From assembly GCA_900758315.1 (NCBI GenBank), contig CAAERF010000367.1, forward strand, positions 1-6,779: a stretch of 6,779 nt of DNA, written 5' to 3'. This document shows, piece after piece, positions 5,564 through 6,779 of this stretch. A program made the translations under genes and the position numbers. The notes below the pieces were generated by a model. That model was not told the origin of the DNA. It did not search any database and saw only the letters and a program-made list of their open reading frames with translations. Every line of letters starts with the position of its first letter. Position 1 is the first letter of the stretch. This DNA comes from an uncultured Oscillospiraceae bacterium. GTDB lineage: Bacteria > Bacillota > Clostridia > Oscillospirales > Oscillospiraceae.

Positions 5564-6779
5564 ATGAAAGTGTTAGTTGTCGGCGGCGGCGGCCGTGAGC
5601 ACGCCATCTGCTGGGCCCTGAAAAAGAGCCCCAAGGTGACTGAGCTGTTCTGCGCTCCGGGCAATGCCGGGATCAGCGCCATCGCCACCTGCGTCCCCAT
5701 CACTGCCACCGATGTGGACGCCATGGTCCAGTGGGCCAAGGAAAATGCCATGGACTTCGTTATGGTGGCTCCGGATGATCCGCTGGCCCTGGGCATGGTG
5801 GACGCCATGGAGGCCGCCGGCTTGAAGGCCTTCGGTCCCCGCAAAAATGCCGCTATCATCGAGGCCAGCAAGGCCTTCTCCAAGGAACTGATGGCGAAAT
5901 ACCATATCCCCACCGCAAAATACAAGACCTTTACCGACGAGGCAGAGGCCCTGGCTTACATCGACCAGGAGGGCGCTCCCATCGTGGTCAAGGCCGACGG
6001 TCTGGCCCTGGGCAAGGGCGTCACCGTGGCGGAAACCGTGGAAGAAGCCAAGCAGGCGGTCCGGGATATGATGGAGGGCGGCAAGTTCGGCGCCTCCGGC
6101 CTGACTGTCGTCATCGAAGAGTGCATGGTGGGCCCGGAAGTGACCGTGCTCTGCTTTGCCGACGGTGAGCATATCTCTCCCATGCCCTCCTCTCAGGACC
6201 ACAAGCGGGCTTATGACGGCAATCAGGGCCCCAACACCGGCGGTATGGGCGCGTTCACGCCCTCTCCCAACTACACGCCGGAAATCGCGGACCGGTGCAT
6301 GAAGGAGATCTTCCTCCCCACTATGGCCGCCATGAAGGCGGAGGGCCGTCCCTTCAAGGGCGTCCTCTACTTCGGCCTGATGTTGACTGCGGACGGCCCC
6401 AAGGTCGTGGAGTACAACGCCCGCTTCGGTGACCCGGAGACCCAGGCCGTGCTGTACCAGCTGGACAGCGACCTGTTTGAGATCTTCAACGCCTGTGTGG
6501 ACGGCACTCTGGCCGATCTGGACATCCAGTGGAAGCCGGGCGCAGCCTGCTGTCTGGTGCTGGCCTCCGGCGGCTATCCTCTCAGCTACGAGAAGGGCCA
6601 TGCCATCTCCGGTCTGGACCAGGTGGAGCAGGCCACTGTCTTCCACGCCGGCACCAAGTTCGGTCCCAACGGTGAGTACCTCACCAATGGCGGCCGCGTG
6701 CTGGGCGTCACCGCCTCCGGCGATACGCTGGCGGAAGCTGTGGAGCACGCCTACACCGCCGCAAAGCCGATTTCCTGGC
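5564..6779 (+). CDS. purD: Phosphoribosylamine-glycine ligase (GAR synthetase), 3' end cut by the window
   Basis: PurD is an ATP-grasp ligase that joins phosphoribosylamine and glycine to make GAR (step 2), taking the unstable product of PurF made by the same operon. The frame is open to the window edge: 405 residues are visible of a usual 420-425, so only about 15-20 are missing. Seen: MKVLVVGGGGREHAI (1-15), the N-terminal glycine-rich loop; AFGPRKNAAIIEASKAFSK (89-107); VVKADGLALGKGV (141-153), an ATP-grasp strand with Lys143; SSQDHKRAYDGNQGPNTGGM (209-228); and the PurD signature RFGDPETQ (287-294) that carries metal ligands. The usual GPExPL motif reads APDDPL here (69-74). The ATG at 5564 has GAGGTGA 7 nt upstream and gives the standard N-terminus. 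No frameshift or early stop is seen, so it looks intact up to the edge. Confidence 0.97.
   Translation, partial: MKVLVVGGGGREHAICWALKKSPKVTELFCAPGNAGISAIATCVPITATDVDAMVQWAKENAMDFVMVAPDDPLALGMVDAMEAAGLKAFGPRKNAAIIEASKAFSKELMAKYHIPTAKYKTFTDEAEALAYIDQEGAPIVVKADGLALGKGVTVAETVEEAKQAVRDMMEGGKFGASGLTVVIEECMVGPEVTVLCFADGEHISPMPSSQDHKRAYDGNQGPNTGGMGAFTPSPNYTPEIADRCMKEIFLPTMAAMKAEGRPFKGVLYFGLMLTADGPKVVEYNARFGDPETQAVLYQLDSDLFEIFNACVDGTLADLDIQWKPGAACCLVLASGGYPLSYEKGHAISGLDQVEQATVFHAGTKFGPNGEYLTNGGRVLGVTASGDTLAEAVEHAYTAAKPISW

Noticed and set aside
5578..5595. GGC-repeat run at the start of purD
   Set aside because: It encodes the conserved glycine loop VGGGGRE of PurD in a GC-rich codon style and is not a microsatellite of interest.
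5573..6748. Long open frame on the - strand opposite purD (391 codons)
   Set aside because: It mirrors purD almost exactly and has no motif of its own.

Overview
The window is a single, tightly packed run of seven genes, all on the + strand, from a de novo purine biosynthesis operon: purC (3' part only) - purF - purM - purN - IMP cyclohydrolase (purO-type) - stand-alone AICAR formyltransferase - purD (last few codons missing). Between them they cover pathway steps 1 (PurF), 2 (PurD), 3 (PurN), 5 (PurM), 7 (PurC), 9 (AICAR formyltransferase) and 10 (IMP cyclohydrolase). Steps 4 (PurL or PurSLQ), 6 (PurE/PurK) and 8 (PurB) are not in the window.

The organism is most likely a GC-rich member of the Clostridia, in the Oscillospiraceae/Ruminococcaceae-like gut group (Flavonifractor or Oscillibacter type). 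This is inference. It rests on strong AGGAGG-type ribosome binding sites in front of most genes, a gene order that follows the Firmicutes pur operon, an iron-sulfur-type PurF with a cleavable propeptide, high GC with C/G-rich third codon positions, and above all the replacement of bifunctional PurH by two separate genes. No marker gene is present to name a species.

Layout: purC ends at 467 and overlaps purF by 4 nt (ATGA). purF ends at 1906. purM most likely starts at a TTG at 1927, behind a consensus Shine-Dalgarno. purM and purN share one base (TAATG at 2968-2972). Short gaps of 18, 20 and 42 nt separate purN, the cyclohydrolase gene, the formyltransferase gene and purD. I see no terminator, internal promoter, riboswitch, RNA gene, repeat array or mobile element. 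The largest non-coding stretch is 42 nt, so the seven genes are probably one transcript whose promoter and control region lie upstream of the window.

The point of most interest is the end of the pathway. Most bacteria make IMP from AICAR with one bifunctional PurH. Here an archaeal-type PurO cyclohydrolase sits beside an AICAR formyltransferase that has no cyclohydrolase domain and whose sequence looks closer to the C-terminal half of animal ATIC than to Bacillus PurH. The pair occupies the slot between purN and purD where purH sits in Bacillus. This arrangement is known in some Clostridia, so it is a notable variant and not a new system. I found no evidence of a previously undescribed system in this window.
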